From: UBA2645 sp044360285
Lineage (GTDB): Bacteria > Pseudomonadota > Alphaproteobacteria > Rickettsiales > UBA1997
Direction of reading: 5' to 3'
Assembly: GCA_044360285.1 (NCBI GenBank)
Contig: JBIKKP010000054.1
Location: 1 to 6,473, forward strand
Length of the DNA stretch: 6,473 nucleotides
The notes below the pieces were generated by a model. The model saw only the letters and a list, made by a program, of their open reading frames with translations, did not search any database and was not told the DNA's origin. Positions 1 through 6,439 of this stretch are shown one piece after another; positions within the stretch are counted from its first letter, which is position 1, and each line of letters opens with the position of its first letter. Both the position numbers and the translations under genes were made by a program.

Positions 1-2
1 CC

Positions 3-77
3 CAGAACCTGAGCGACTTCATCAAATTGAATTACACAAAATCAGAGACTGAAATTACTGACCTCTTCAGGTTGTAG
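3..77 (+). CDS. Possible C-terminal end of an unknown gene (partial, enters from the left)
   Basis: The third forward frame is open from the window edge to a TAG at 75-77, giving 24 residues that end in ...TEITDLFRL. The composition (mixed hydrophobic and charged residues, no low complexity) would suit the tail of a real protein running convergently towards guaA. A 24-codon open frame is expected by chance often enough that this is weak evidence. A second forward frame is also open, to a TGA at 50-52, so the frame choice is not certain. I do not recognise the family and assign no function. The sequence to the left of the window would settle it. Confidence 0.3.
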   Translation, partial: QNLSDFIKLNYTKSETEITDLFRL

Positions 78-115
78 GGGGCGGAACCGGACGGTAGTGA
101 TTACAAATGCCGCCT
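78..115. repeat. Imperfect inverted repeat between the left-edge gene and guaA
   Basis: GGCGG at 80-84 is matched by CCGCC at 110-114, and inside the loop ACCG at 86-89 is matched by CGGT at 92-95. The stretch is visibly richer in G+C than its surroundings. It lies about 55 bp beyond the guaA stop on the minus strand and directly after the possible stop at 75-77 on the plus strand. It could therefore be a structured transcript end for either side. No T-tract follows on either strand, so it is not a standard intrinsic terminator. It could also be the remnant of a mobile-element end. The stem is short and the loop long, so chance is not excluded. Confidence 0.3.
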
Positions 116-168
116 GAGCAAAGAATTAACGATTCCCTAAATAGTCATGCTGAGAGGCTTACCGAAAA

Positions 169-1704
169 TTATTCCCACTCAATCGTTCCCGGCGGCTTCG
201 ACGTGAAGTCATAAACCACACGATTAATTCCGCGCACTTCGTTGATGATTCTGCTGGCAACTTCGCACAAAAATTCGGAAGAGAAATGATAAACGTCAGC
301 GGTCATACCATCAATTGACTTTACAGCGCGTAAAGCCAAAACATTTTCATAAGTTCTTGCATCGCCCATTACACCAACAGTTTTGATTGGAGTTAAAACG
401 CTGAAGGCTTGCCAGATCTTGTCATAGAGGCCGGCTTTGCGGATTTCTTCGATGTAAATTGCATCAGCTTCTTGCAGAATTTTTATTTTTTCTGGAGTGA
501 CATCGCCGATGATTCGAATCGCAAGGCCTGGGCCTGGAAACGGGTGACGGCCAACAACCTGTTCCGGTAAATTTAGCTCGCGGCCCAAGTTTCTTACTTC
601 GTCTTTGAACAGCATTCTAACTGGCTCGAGCAACTTCAGCTTCATCTTTTTTGGAAGTCCGCCAACATTGTGATGCGACTTAATTGTGTGGCTTGCGCCT
701 TTGTTTGGATGGCTTGATTCAATGACGTCGGGATAGAGCGTGCCTTGCGCCAAGAAGGTGGCGTTTTTGATTTTGGCTGATTCTTTATCAAAAACTTCGA
801 TGAAAGTTTTACCAATAATTTTGCGCTTTTTTTCAGGATCACTTACGCCTTTGAGCTTAGATAAGAAAAGCTTCGAAGCATCAACGTAAACTAAATTTGT
901 TTTAAATTTCTTTGCAAAAACTTCCTTAACTTGCGCACCCTCGCCTTTGCGAAGCAGCCCGTGGTCAACGAAAATGCAGGTTAATTGTTTGCCAATTGCC
1001 TCGTTGATTAATGCAGCAACTACCGATGAATCCACGCCGCCAGAGAGTCCGCAGATGACGTGATTTTTTCCAACGATTTTTTTGATCTCAGCGATTTCTT
1101 CTTTTTTGAAATTTTTCATCGACCAATTCGGCTTACAGCCAGCGATTTCAATGACGAAATTTTTAAGGATTTGGCGACCATCAAGTGAGTGCTCAACTTC
1201 TGGGTGAAATTGCACGCCATAGATTTTTTGCTTCTCGTTGGCAATTGCTGCGAAAGGTGCTTTTGGCGTGTTGGCTATTACTTCAAAGCCGGCTGGAACC
1301 TTGCTGATGTGGTCGCCGTGGCTCATCCAAACTTGTTTTCTTTTTACGCCAGCGAAGAATTTTGATTTAGAAATTATGTCAATTTCTGCTTTGCCAAATT
1401 CGCGTTCAAAAGATTTACCAACTTTGCCGCCAAGCAAGTGGCAGATGAGTTGCTCGCCATAACAAATTCCCAAAATTGGCAGGCCAAGTTCGAAGATTTT
1501 TTTATCAACCGTTGGTGCGTTTTTTTCGTAAACTGATTCTGGGCCGCCGGAAAGAATGATGGCTTGCGGCGCGATTTTCTTGATTTCGTCGAACTTGATG
1601 TCGCAATTTTTTACTTCGCAAAAAACGCCAAATTCACGAATTCTGCGGGCGATTAATTGAGTGACTTGGCTGCCGAAGTCGATGATTAGAACTGAGTTGG
1701 TCAT
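169..1704 (-). CDS. guaA: GMP synthase (glutamine-hydrolysing)
   Basis: This cytoplasmic enzyme converts XMP to GMP using ATP and ammonia released from glutamine, the last step of de novo guanine nucleotide synthesis. The 511-residue protein has the full bacterial layout and normal length. Residues 1 to about 190 are the class I glutamine amidotransferase domain, with nucleophile Cys81 in GICYGEQ and the His167/Glu169 pair in QFHPEVEHS. Residues from about 200 to 390 are the ATP pyrophosphatase domain with the PP-loop SGGVDSS at 221-227. The C-terminal dimerisation/XMP-binding domain contains HPFPGPGLAIR (387-397) and ends in the typical KPPGTIEWE. All catalytic residues are present. Glu83 stands where many homologues have Gln or Met next to the nucleophile, which is probably neutral. 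The start is ATG 6 bp after the gpsA stop, with only a weak AGG about 9 bases upstream. It is the last gene of the acpS-gpsA-guaA operon. The identification is secure. Confidence 0.98.
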   Translation of the reverse strand: MTNSVLIIDFGSQVTQLIARRIREFGVFCEVKNCDIKFDEIKKIAPQAIILSGGPESVYEKNAPTVDKKIFELGLPILGICYGEQLICHLLGGKVGKSFEREFGKAEIDIISKSKFFAGVKRKQVWMSHGDHISKVPAGFEVIANTPKAPFAAIANEKQKIYGVQFHPEVEHSLDGRQILKNFVIEIAGCKPNWSMKNFKKEEIAEIKKIVGKNHVICGLSGGVDSSVVAALINEAIGKQLTCIFVDHGLLRKGEGAQVKEVFAKKFKTNLVYVDASKLFLSKLKGVSDPEKKRKIIGKTFIEVFDKESAKIKNATFLAQGTLYPDVIESSHPNKGASHTIKSHHNVGGLPKKMKLKLLEPVRMLFKDEVRNLGRELNLPEQVVGRHPFPGPGLAIRIIGDVTPEKIKILQEADAIYIEEIRKAGLYDKIWQAFSVLTPIKTVGVMGDARTYENVLALRAVKSIDGMTADVYHFSSEFLCEVASRIINEVRGINRVVYDFTSKPPGTIEWE

Positions 1705-1710
1705 TACTGG

Positions 1711-2697
1711 TTACCTGGTTAAAATGGCTTTAGTGATTTTTGTTTGGATTTGTTTTTTGTCGAATTTCTTGCTCAAAATTTCGTTGATCGCCTCAAATAA
1801 TTCCAAGCGCAATTTTGACTTTTTAGCAATTGCGGCAATTGCCTTGGCGGAAGCTGCACCTTCGAAAGTTTTACCACTTTTTGTGGCAATTTCCTTGAAA
1901 GGTTTTCCTTTCGCAAGCTCAGTGCCAAGCCAGTTGTTGCGCGACTTATGCGAGGAACAAGTGAGGAAAATATCGCCAAAACCGGCGGCATTTGCAACGT
2001 CGCTGGAAGTTTTAAATTTTTTGCAAAGCAGCTGAGTTTCAGAAATTCCTTTCATTACCAAAGCCGCTTTGGCGTTGACGCCAAGGCCAAGTTCGTCGAT
2101 TATTCCGCAACCAATTGCGATGATATTTTTCGTGGTACCAAAAATTTCGATGCTGCGTGGCTCTCTTGAATGCTGGGCGCAGAAGCTTTCGTTGTTGAGA
2201 ATTTTGGCGATGTCGTTGAAGAGTTTTTTATCTTTGCACGCAAGTGTTGTGATGCTTGGCAAGCCTTGTGCCACTTCACTGGCGAAGTTTGGGCCAGAAA
2301 GAATTGCGTAATTTTTGGAAGTGGTAACTTTTTCAAATAAATCGCCCAGAAGCTGCAGCGAGTTGGTTTCGATGCCTTTTGAGCAAATTACAAAGCGGCA
2401 AGATTTTTTAAATTTGTTATTAGCGATTTGGGCAAAAATGCTGCTAATTGCTGAGCTTGGGGTGACAATAAAAACAAAGTCAGCGGCAGAAATTTCTTTA
2501 TCAAAATTCAAAATTGCGGTGATTTTTTTGGAAAGCTTGATGCCAGGCAAAAACTTTTCGTTGCAGTTTTTTTTGTTTATTTCGGCAACGATTTCTGGTT
2601 TATTTGCGCTTAAAAGAACCTCTTCGCAATTTTTGGAGAGAAGCTGTGCAAGCGCTGTTCCCCAGGCTCCGGCCCCAATGACTAAAACTTTTTTCAT
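1711..2697 (-). CDS. gpsA: NAD(P)H-dependent glycerol-3-phosphate dehydrogenase
   Basis: GpsA reduces dihydroxyacetone phosphate to sn-glycerol 3-phosphate in the cytoplasm, supplying the backbone for phospholipids. The 328-residue protein is of normal family length. The N-terminal Rossmann fold opens with VIGAGAWGTALA, the GxGxxG dinucleotide-binding motif being at residues 8-13. CSKGIE (105-110) and LSGPNFASEVA (133-143) are hallmark motifs of the family. The catalytic Lys is K190 in GTTKNIIAIGCGI, and the C-terminal helical domain carries GFGDIFLTCSS (239-249) followed by SRN (252-254), which contributes to phosphate binding. Its ATG overlaps the acpS stop (ATGA at 2697-2694), which implies translational coupling, in line with the lack of a clear Shine-Dalgarno sequence. 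Having acpS directly upstream makes biochemical sense, since both serve lipid synthesis. I see no truncation or frameshift. Confidence 0.97.
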   Translation of the reverse strand: MKKVLVIGAGAWGTALAQLLSKNCEEVLLSANKPEIVAEINKKNCNEKFLPGIKLSKKITAILNFDKEISAADFVFIVTPSSAISSIFAQIANNKFKKSCRFVICSKGIETNSLQLLGDLFEKVTTSKNYAILSGPNFASEVAQGLPSITTLACKDKKLFNDIAKILNNESFCAQHSREPRSIEIFGTTKNIIAIGCGIIDELGLGVNAKAALVMKGISETQLLCKKFKTSSDVANAAGFGDIFLTCSSHKSRNNWLGTELAKGKPFKEIATKSGKTFEGAASAKAIAAIAKKSKLRLELFEAINEILSKKFDKKQIQTKITKAILTR

Positions 2698-3095
2698 GAG
2701 ATTTTTTCAATGATGACGAAAGCGCTGGCGAGCGTTTTTTCATCAGTTAGTGATAAGTGAATAGCCAGTTTTTTTGCAGAAAAATGATGCAACAAAAATT
2801 CGGTTTTTTCGTTTAAAATTTTTATCGAAGGTTTTCCAAGCGAGTCATTTTCAACTTCGATATCGCAAAAATTTACTCCCCGACCAATGCCAAGTCCGAT
2901 TGCTTTTGCAAAAGCTTCTTTTGCGGCAAATCTTTTGGCAAAAAATAAGATTTTTTTATCTGAGTTCTTAATTGAATTTGCCTTCGAAATTTCTTGCGCG
3001 CTAAAAACTTTTTTCTCAAATTTTTGCTCGAAGCAACCAACTAATTTTTTAATTCTTGTAGTTGAAATCGAGTCAATTCCAATGCCAATTATCAT
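2694..3095 (-). CDS. acpS: Holo-[acyl-carrier-protein] synthase
   Basis: AcpS transfers the 4'-phosphopantetheine arm of coenzyme A to a serine of acyl carrier protein, activating it for fatty acid synthesis. The protein is 133 residues, normal for the trimeric AcpS type. The N-terminus MIIGIGIDS carries the Mg-binding Asp8, and the second signature FAAKEAFAKAIG (56-67) carries Glu60 and the conserved Lys59. HLSLTDEKTLASAFV (113-127) is the usual C-terminal strand region. The ATG at 3095 gives exactly the expected N-terminus, so an upstream start is unlikely. No strong ribosome binding site precedes it. It is the first gene of the minus-strand operon, and its TGA overlaps the gpsA ATG. The promoter must lie in the 106 bp between it and the divergent plus-strand genes. 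Confidence 0.95.
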   Translation of the reverse strand: MIIGIGIDSISTTRIKKLVGCFEQKFEKKVFSAQEISKANSIKNSDKKILFFAKRFAAKEAFAKAIGLGIGRGVNFCDIEVENDSLGKPSIKILNEKTEFLLHHFSAKKLAIHLSLTDEKTLASAFVIIEKIS

Positions 3096-3201
3096 TAAAT
3101 TTTTGGTTTAGTTTTAAGAAAAGATAACTGGTCTAAAACCAGCAAAGACAAGACTTCAGAAGCTTTAATCAGCTTTTTTAAGTTTTAATTCCAATTCGCA
3201 A
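3096..3201. promoter_or_regulatory. Divergent intergenic region, presumed promoters for acpS-gpsA-guaA and the filament-platform genes
   Basis: Two operons start from opposite sides of this 106-bp AT-rich gap, so both promoters are expected here. This is inferred from the layout. On the minus strand a loose candidate is TTGTCT (3151-3146) and TATCTT (3126-3121), but the 19-bp spacing is poor. On the plus strand I find no pair of boxes I would defend. Neither start codon has a recognisable Shine-Dalgarno sequence just upstream. The gap also contains the inverted repeat at 3128-3142 and a weak AAGCT/AGCTT repeat at 3160-3175 followed by a T run. Confidence 0.5.
3128..3142. repeat. Perfect short inverted repeat in the divergent gap
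   Basis: CTGGT (3128-3132) and ACCAG (3138-3142) are exact inverted copies separated by five bases, CTAAA. Being centrally placed between two divergent starts, it could be an operator for a dimeric regulator or a small hairpin. Five base pairs per arm is short enough to arise by chance, and no regulator gene lies in the window. Confidence 0.3.
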
Positions 3202-4752
3202 ATGTTTTCTAGAAAAAATATCGTAATCACTATCGGAAGCCGCGGTTCTGTCGTTGCGCTTCATGATAAAGAGCGCGTATTAAAGAAAATTTTTGTTGAA
3301 GACTTTAGTCAAGAAGCTAAGGCAGAGCTGCTCAAAACCTTGTTTTCAAAAAACAAGCTGGTCCCAGTCTATCTCTTGCTCGACACTATTGACCAGAGCT
3401 ACAAGAAAAGGGTTTACCCTTCGATCAAAATCACCGATCTTTCAAAGATTATTCGTCGTGATTTGGCCAGCGATGGCGACAAAGAAAGTTTTAAAAACTA
3501 CATCGCGCTTAAGCAAGTAAAGCAGGGGAAAAGCCTATCGCAAGAATCTAGGCGTCGAGAATTCATGTTTGTTTCAATCTCTGCCTCTGAAACAATAAAC
3601 GCCTGGGTAAACTTTATAGCAAACCTGCCAAATCAGTTGGTTGGGGTTTATACAGTGCCGCTTGAGTGCTATAATCTTTATCTTAGTCTTAGAAACAGCG
3701 TTAAGGCGCAGTCGAAAGCTAAAAATAAAAAAAGCGACCTTTGTTGTTTTGTTATTGAAGGAAAAGCTGGTGGGATGAGGCAAATGGTGTTTTCGCAGCA
3801 GGGAATTATCTTTACGCGTGTTTTTGGTTATGACACGCAGCAACATGACTTTGTACAAAAATACGAGAAAGATCTCCATGGTACTTTTGAATATCTAAAA
3901 CGTCTTTTCCCCGATCTGGTCATTGGCGACTTAGAGATTTTCAACATATTGCCGCAAGAAGTTTTAGATAAGCTTAAAGAAATCCAAAATACCGAACTTA
4001 ATCTTGTTAATTATACACCTTACAAAGCTGCGCTAGATCTTGGTTTTGCAGATCTTCTGAGCAAAGAATCAAAATTCTGCGATATTCTGATTTCGCGAAT
4101 CTTTTTTAAAAAAAGAAAAATTCTTAAATTTGGTGTTTTGAAAACGAAGAGCTTAGAGAAATTCTTCGTTTCTATCTTTTTATTAGCCAGGTTTAACATC
4201 TGTGCCACTATTTTTGCTTTGATTATGGCGCTGATTTTATCGGTAAATCAGATGAGTTATAGTTCAAAAATTGAAGCTGCACAACTTACTAAGGCCAACG
4301 CTTCGCAAGACCTAGATAAATTAAAAAAAGCTGGACTTGAAACCAGTAAAATTCTCAAAGAAGACGAGATTAACATCGATAAAATTTTTGATTACGGCAG
4401 AACGGAAGAGCAGCTTGGTTCGCTTAAAGTGAACATCCAAGACCTCTATACCAAGTTAAAATTTCTTAAAGATTTTAACATGCGCTTAAAAAAATTTTCT
4501 TACTCGGCGCAAGGCTTTAATCCAATCGCACTATCAAAAAAATTTGCTTACAAAACAGAATTTAGTGGTGACCTCTACAACCAAAGTGGCGACCTTGATA
4601 ATCTCTTCAAAGAGTTCGACGCCCTGACCGGAGAGGTTCGTAAAAAATTCGATAAAGATCAGGTGACCAATAACGAACTTCCAACCAATATCGACTTCAA
4701 CAAAAAATATTATGATTTTGCCGTCAACTTCACTATAAATAGCAGCAATTGA
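3202..4752 (+). CDS. GspL/MshI-like (PilM-PilN fusion type) inner-membrane platform protein
   Basis: This is probably the cytoplasm-to-periplasm linker of a type IV filament or type II secretion machine. The 516 residues split into three parts. Residues 1 to about 300 are cytoplasmic. Strand-turn-strand IVITIGSRGSVVAL (7-20) and FVIEGKAGGMRQMVF (183-197) followed by GIIFTR (201-206) sit where PilM and GspL have their actin-fold nucleotide-site hairpins. The PilM DIG-type aspartate appears as Glu186. A lysine-rich stretch (about 300-320) precedes one membrane helix, about 331-348. Residues 350-516 would be periplasmic, with heptad-like helices at about 354-430 and a beta-alpha-beta end from about 450 to 516, resembling the PilN/GspL-C ferredoxin-like half. 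The start at ATG 3202 puts the first beta strand at the very N-terminus, as in the family. The stop overlaps the next gene. The assignment rests on architecture and gene order; general membrane signalling proteins with an actin fold are the alternative. Confidence 0.7.
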   Translation: MFSRKNIVITIGSRGSVVALHDKERVLKKIFVEDFSQEAKAELLKTLFSKNKLVPVYLLLDTIDQSYKKRVYPSIKITDLSKIIRRDLASDGDKESFKNYIALKQVKQGKSLSQESRRREFMFVSISASETINAWVNFIANLPNQLVGVYTVPLECYNLYLSLRNSVKAQSKAKNKKSDLCCFVIEGKAGGMRQMVFSQQGIIFTRVFGYDTQQHDFVQKYEKDLHGTFEYLKRLFPDLVIGDLEIFNILPQEVLDKLKEIQNTELNLVNYTPYKAALDLGFADLLSKESKFCDILISRIFFKKRKILKFGVLKTKSLEKFFVSIFLLARFNICATIFALIMALILSVNQMSYSSKIEAAQLTKANASQDLDKLKKAGLETSKILKEDEINIDKIFDYGRTEEQLGSLKVNIQDLYTKLKFLKDFNMRLKKFSYSAQGFNPIALSKKFAYKTEFSGDLYNQSGDLDNLFKEFDALTGEVRKKFDKDQVTNNELPTNIDFNKKYYDFAVNFTINSSN

Positions 4753-5402
4753 TGCAGAAGATTAAACTTTCCGAAATTCACAAAAAAATAATCCTAAATA
4801 CCGTTGGGGCAGTCCTTCTGTCGCTTTTGATTTCAACGCTATTTTCTTACCTCGCTCAATTAAAAGTGGAGGGTGAAACAAGAATAAGGCAAATCGAAGA
4901 TGAGATTTCTGCAATTAGAGTTGAGACGGCAAATTTACAAAGCAGAGAGAGTGACGCAAAAAGATATAAAGAGTTATGGAGCCGCTTAGATGAAGGTAAA
5001 AAATCAACTAATGGCATCACAATTGACGATATTAACGAGAATCTAAAAAAAGCGGTTGATCGCTATGCCATAATGTCGAGCGAAATTAAAGTAGAGGTTC
5101 CGCAGGTTTTAAAAGATGGTCCGTTTGCGCGCAAAACTGTTAACCTAATTTTTACAACAATAAACCTGAGATTTTATGCCGCTAACGACTTAAAAGCGGT
5201 TATGTTTGCCAATGATTTTATTAACTCTTTTTCTGGTTATGTGGTTGTCACGGGTTTTGAAATTACCAAAAACAAAAGCTACAACAGGCAAGATTTAATT
5301 GACATCAGCACCGGAAAAGGTGCCGGATCAATAGTTGGCAACTTAACCTTTGTTTGGTACGCTTACAAAGAAATCGGCGCAAGTAACGACGGTAATAAAT
5401 AA
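4752..5402 (+). CDS. PilO/GspM/MshJ-like inner-membrane platform protein
   Basis: This is a bitopic membrane protein of 216 residues, close to the usual size of PilO and MshJ. It has a short basic cytoplasmic N-terminus, one membrane helix (about 13-35), a charged coiled-coil segment (about 38-75) and a periplasmic C-terminal domain. That domain has strands and a helix (KTVNLIFTTINLRF 128-141, the helix 145-161, YVVVTGFEI 163-171, NLTFVWYAY 197-205), consistent with the ferredoxin-like fold of PilO/GspM. In the family it pairs with the PilN/GspL periplasmic domain, here encoded by the gene just before. I chose ATG 4752, which overlaps the upstream stop as TGATG. A TTG at 4749 would add one residue and cannot be excluded. 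There is no Shine-Dalgarno sequence, so translation is probably coupled. Primary-sequence similarity within this family is always low, so the call rests on topology and position. Confidence 0.7.
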   Translation: MQKIKLSEIHKKIILNTVGAVLLSLLISTLFSYLAQLKVEGETRIRQIEDEISAIRVETANLQSRESDAKRYKELWSRLDEGKKSTNGITIDDINENLKKAVDRYAIMSSEIKVEVPQVLKDGPFARKTVNLIFTTINLRFYAANDLKAVMFANDFINSFSGYVVVTGFEITKNKSYNRQDLIDISTGKGAGSIVGNLTFVWYAYKEIGASNDGNK

Positions 5403-5414
5403 ATCAAAGAGCTA

Positions 5415-6338
5415 ATGAGAATTGTTTTTATTTCGCTACTTACGCTTCTTGCTGCGATACAGCTTGCTTACGCACAAACTGTAAACCCTTCACCTTCCAG
5501 CGCGCCAGAAAAAACCATCTTACTTCAGCCAGCGCCAACAGCAACTTCCGAAGATGCAAAAAAAAGTGAAACTTCTTCTCCTGATAAAAACTTAGATTCG
5601 GTAATCAAAAACCCTTCTTCTTTGGTTTCTCCAGAGAAAATCAAAGATGCAATCGGCAGTGTTTTGATGAATAATAAAGCGACTTCTTTGATGTTTGATG
5701 ACGAAGAAAATACCAACATCAATCGTGCCATAGATTCTCTTCGCAGCAATCAGCCTTTTGTTCCTGATGAAAATCTTGATGATAGGAAAATGAGTGAAGA
5801 AGAAAAAAAGCTTGCCGCACAAAAAGCTGAAGAAGAAGAAAGAAAGAAATTAGAAAACGAAAAATCATATGCGCATTTAGCCTCAATACTTTACCTTAAC
5901 GATAAAAATTGGGTTGTTTGGATCAATCAGCGCAAGCTTCTCTCTTCGGCAAATAAGCCAACAAACGAACTCTATATCAAATCAATTACTAAAGATCAGG
6001 TCTCTTGCGTTTGGCGCATGTCGCTAAGTAAGTGGAAAATTTTATCAGGAAAATTTTCTAGCGAATCTGCGCCAAAAATTAACTCAAATAACCAAGTTGA
6101 GATGACGTTCGTTTTACGTCCAAATCAGGCCTACTCGCTAGTCAACAGTCGAATTGTTGAAGGAAAATCAAATATCGGTGACCTTGCTTCTGCGCCAAAA
6201 CTTGCTTCTGGATCAGCTGCTGAAAAAGATACTTCTGATAAAACTCTTAACAGCATCAATGCTGCTAAAATTTCTAGCTTCACTAACTCAGTTGATGTTC
6301 CGACTTCTGGTGCTGCAACAAATGTTCCAAAGAATTAA
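5415..6338 (+). CDS. Exported PilP/GspC/MshK-like protein with disordered linker
   Basis: The 307-residue protein starts with a classical signal sequence: basic Arg2, a hydrophobic core and AYA before Gln21, which predicts cleavage after residue 20. There is no lipobox cysteine, unlike typical PilP; an uncleaved anchor as in GspC is possible. Residues 21-150 look disordered, with Ser/Pro/Thr-rich parts, a short amphipathic stretch at about 91-116 (SLMFDDEENT to FVPD) and a very charged Glu/Lys helix (127-150). Residues 153 to about 250 form a small beta-rich domain. Its line SILYLNDKNWVVWINQRKL (157-175), then YIKSITKDQVSCVW (187-200), resembles the homology-region domain of GspC/PilP/MshK, which links the inner-membrane platform to the secretin. 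The tail 260-307 is Ala/Ser-rich. It follows the PilO-like gene by 12 bp. The start at 5415 is set by the signal peptide, with a weak AGAG just upstream. Confidence 0.65.
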   Translation: MRIVFISLLTLLAAIQLAYAQTVNPSPSSAPEKTILLQPAPTATSEDAKKSETSSPDKNLDSVIKNPSSLVSPEKIKDAIGSVLMNNKATSLMFDDEENTNINRAIDSLRSNQPFVPDENLDDRKMSEEEKKLAAQKAEEEERKKLENEKSYAHLASILYLNDKNWVVWINQRKLLSSANKPTNELYIKSITKDQVSCVWRMSLSKWKILSGKFSSESAPKINSNNQVEMTFVLRPNQAYSLVNSRIVEGKSNIGDLASAPKLASGSAAEKDTSDKTLNSINAAKISSFTNSVDVPTSGAATNVPKN

Positions 6339-6362
6339 TTTAACCCCAATAACGCTTAAGAA

Positions 6363-6403
6363 AAACCTCTTGCACCCAATACATCGAAGCCTTTAGGAGG
6401 TTT
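6363..6403 (+). promoter_or_regulatory. Long-loop inverted repeat with AGGAGG in its right arm
   Basis: AAACCTC (6363-6369) pairs exactly with GAGGTTT (6397-6403) across 27 bases. The right arm contains most of AGGAGG (6395-6400), the strongest Shine-Dalgarno-like sequence in the window. A second overlapping pair, TTGTTG (6402-6407) with CAACAA (6419-6424), follows and competes for two bases. The segment lies between the PilP-like gene and the next start, so it could tune translation of the next gene. No T-tract follows, so termination is unlikely. This is inferred from pairing alone. Confidence 0.3.
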
Positions 6404-6429
6404 GTTGGATTCTAACTTCAACAACCAAT

Positions 6430-6434
6430 GAGGG
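6430..6434 (+). promoter_or_regulatory. Ribosome binding site of the right-edge gene
   Basis: GAGGG at 6430-6434 is five bases upstream of ATG 6440. This is a much better site than those of the three preceding genes. It favours ATG 6440 over the in-frame ATG at 6428, which overlaps the motif itself and has the AGGAGG at 6395-6400 too far upstream (27 bases). Confidence 0.6.
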
Positions 6435-6439
6435 CTCAA

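Noticed and set aside
642..1462. Open frames overlapping guaA (642-842 minus, 1238-1462 plus)
   Set aside because: guaA is intact across this region; these frames have no ribosome binding site and no recognisable motifs.
1661..2713. Plus-strand open frames opposite gpsA (1661-2035, 1948-2169, 2069-2311, 2315-2713)
   Set aside because: They lie antisense to a complete, motif-verified gpsA, and their translations are the Ser/Leu/Phe-rich kind expected from the reverse of an AT-rich gene.
3160..3180. AAGCT/AGCTT inverted repeat followed by a T run, terminator-like
   Set aside because: The stem is only five A/T-heavy pairs and sits just upstream of a start codon with no gene ending nearby on that strand.
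3574..4208. Minus-strand open frames opposite the GspL-like gene (3574-3879, 4020-4208)
   Set aside because: They are antisense shadows of a long, structurally coherent gene with clean operon spacing.
4749..4751. TTG start for the PilO-like gene
   Set aside because: ATG 4752 is one codon later, overlaps the upstream stop as TGATG, and is the preferred codon; the difference is a single residue.
5525..6396. Frames opposite or overlapping the PilP-like gene (5525-5749 minus, 5592-5822 minus, 6154-6396 plus)
   Set aside because: The exported protein with its signal peptide explains the region. The 6154-6396 frame is a Leu-rich out-of-frame reading of its Ala/Ser-rich tail.
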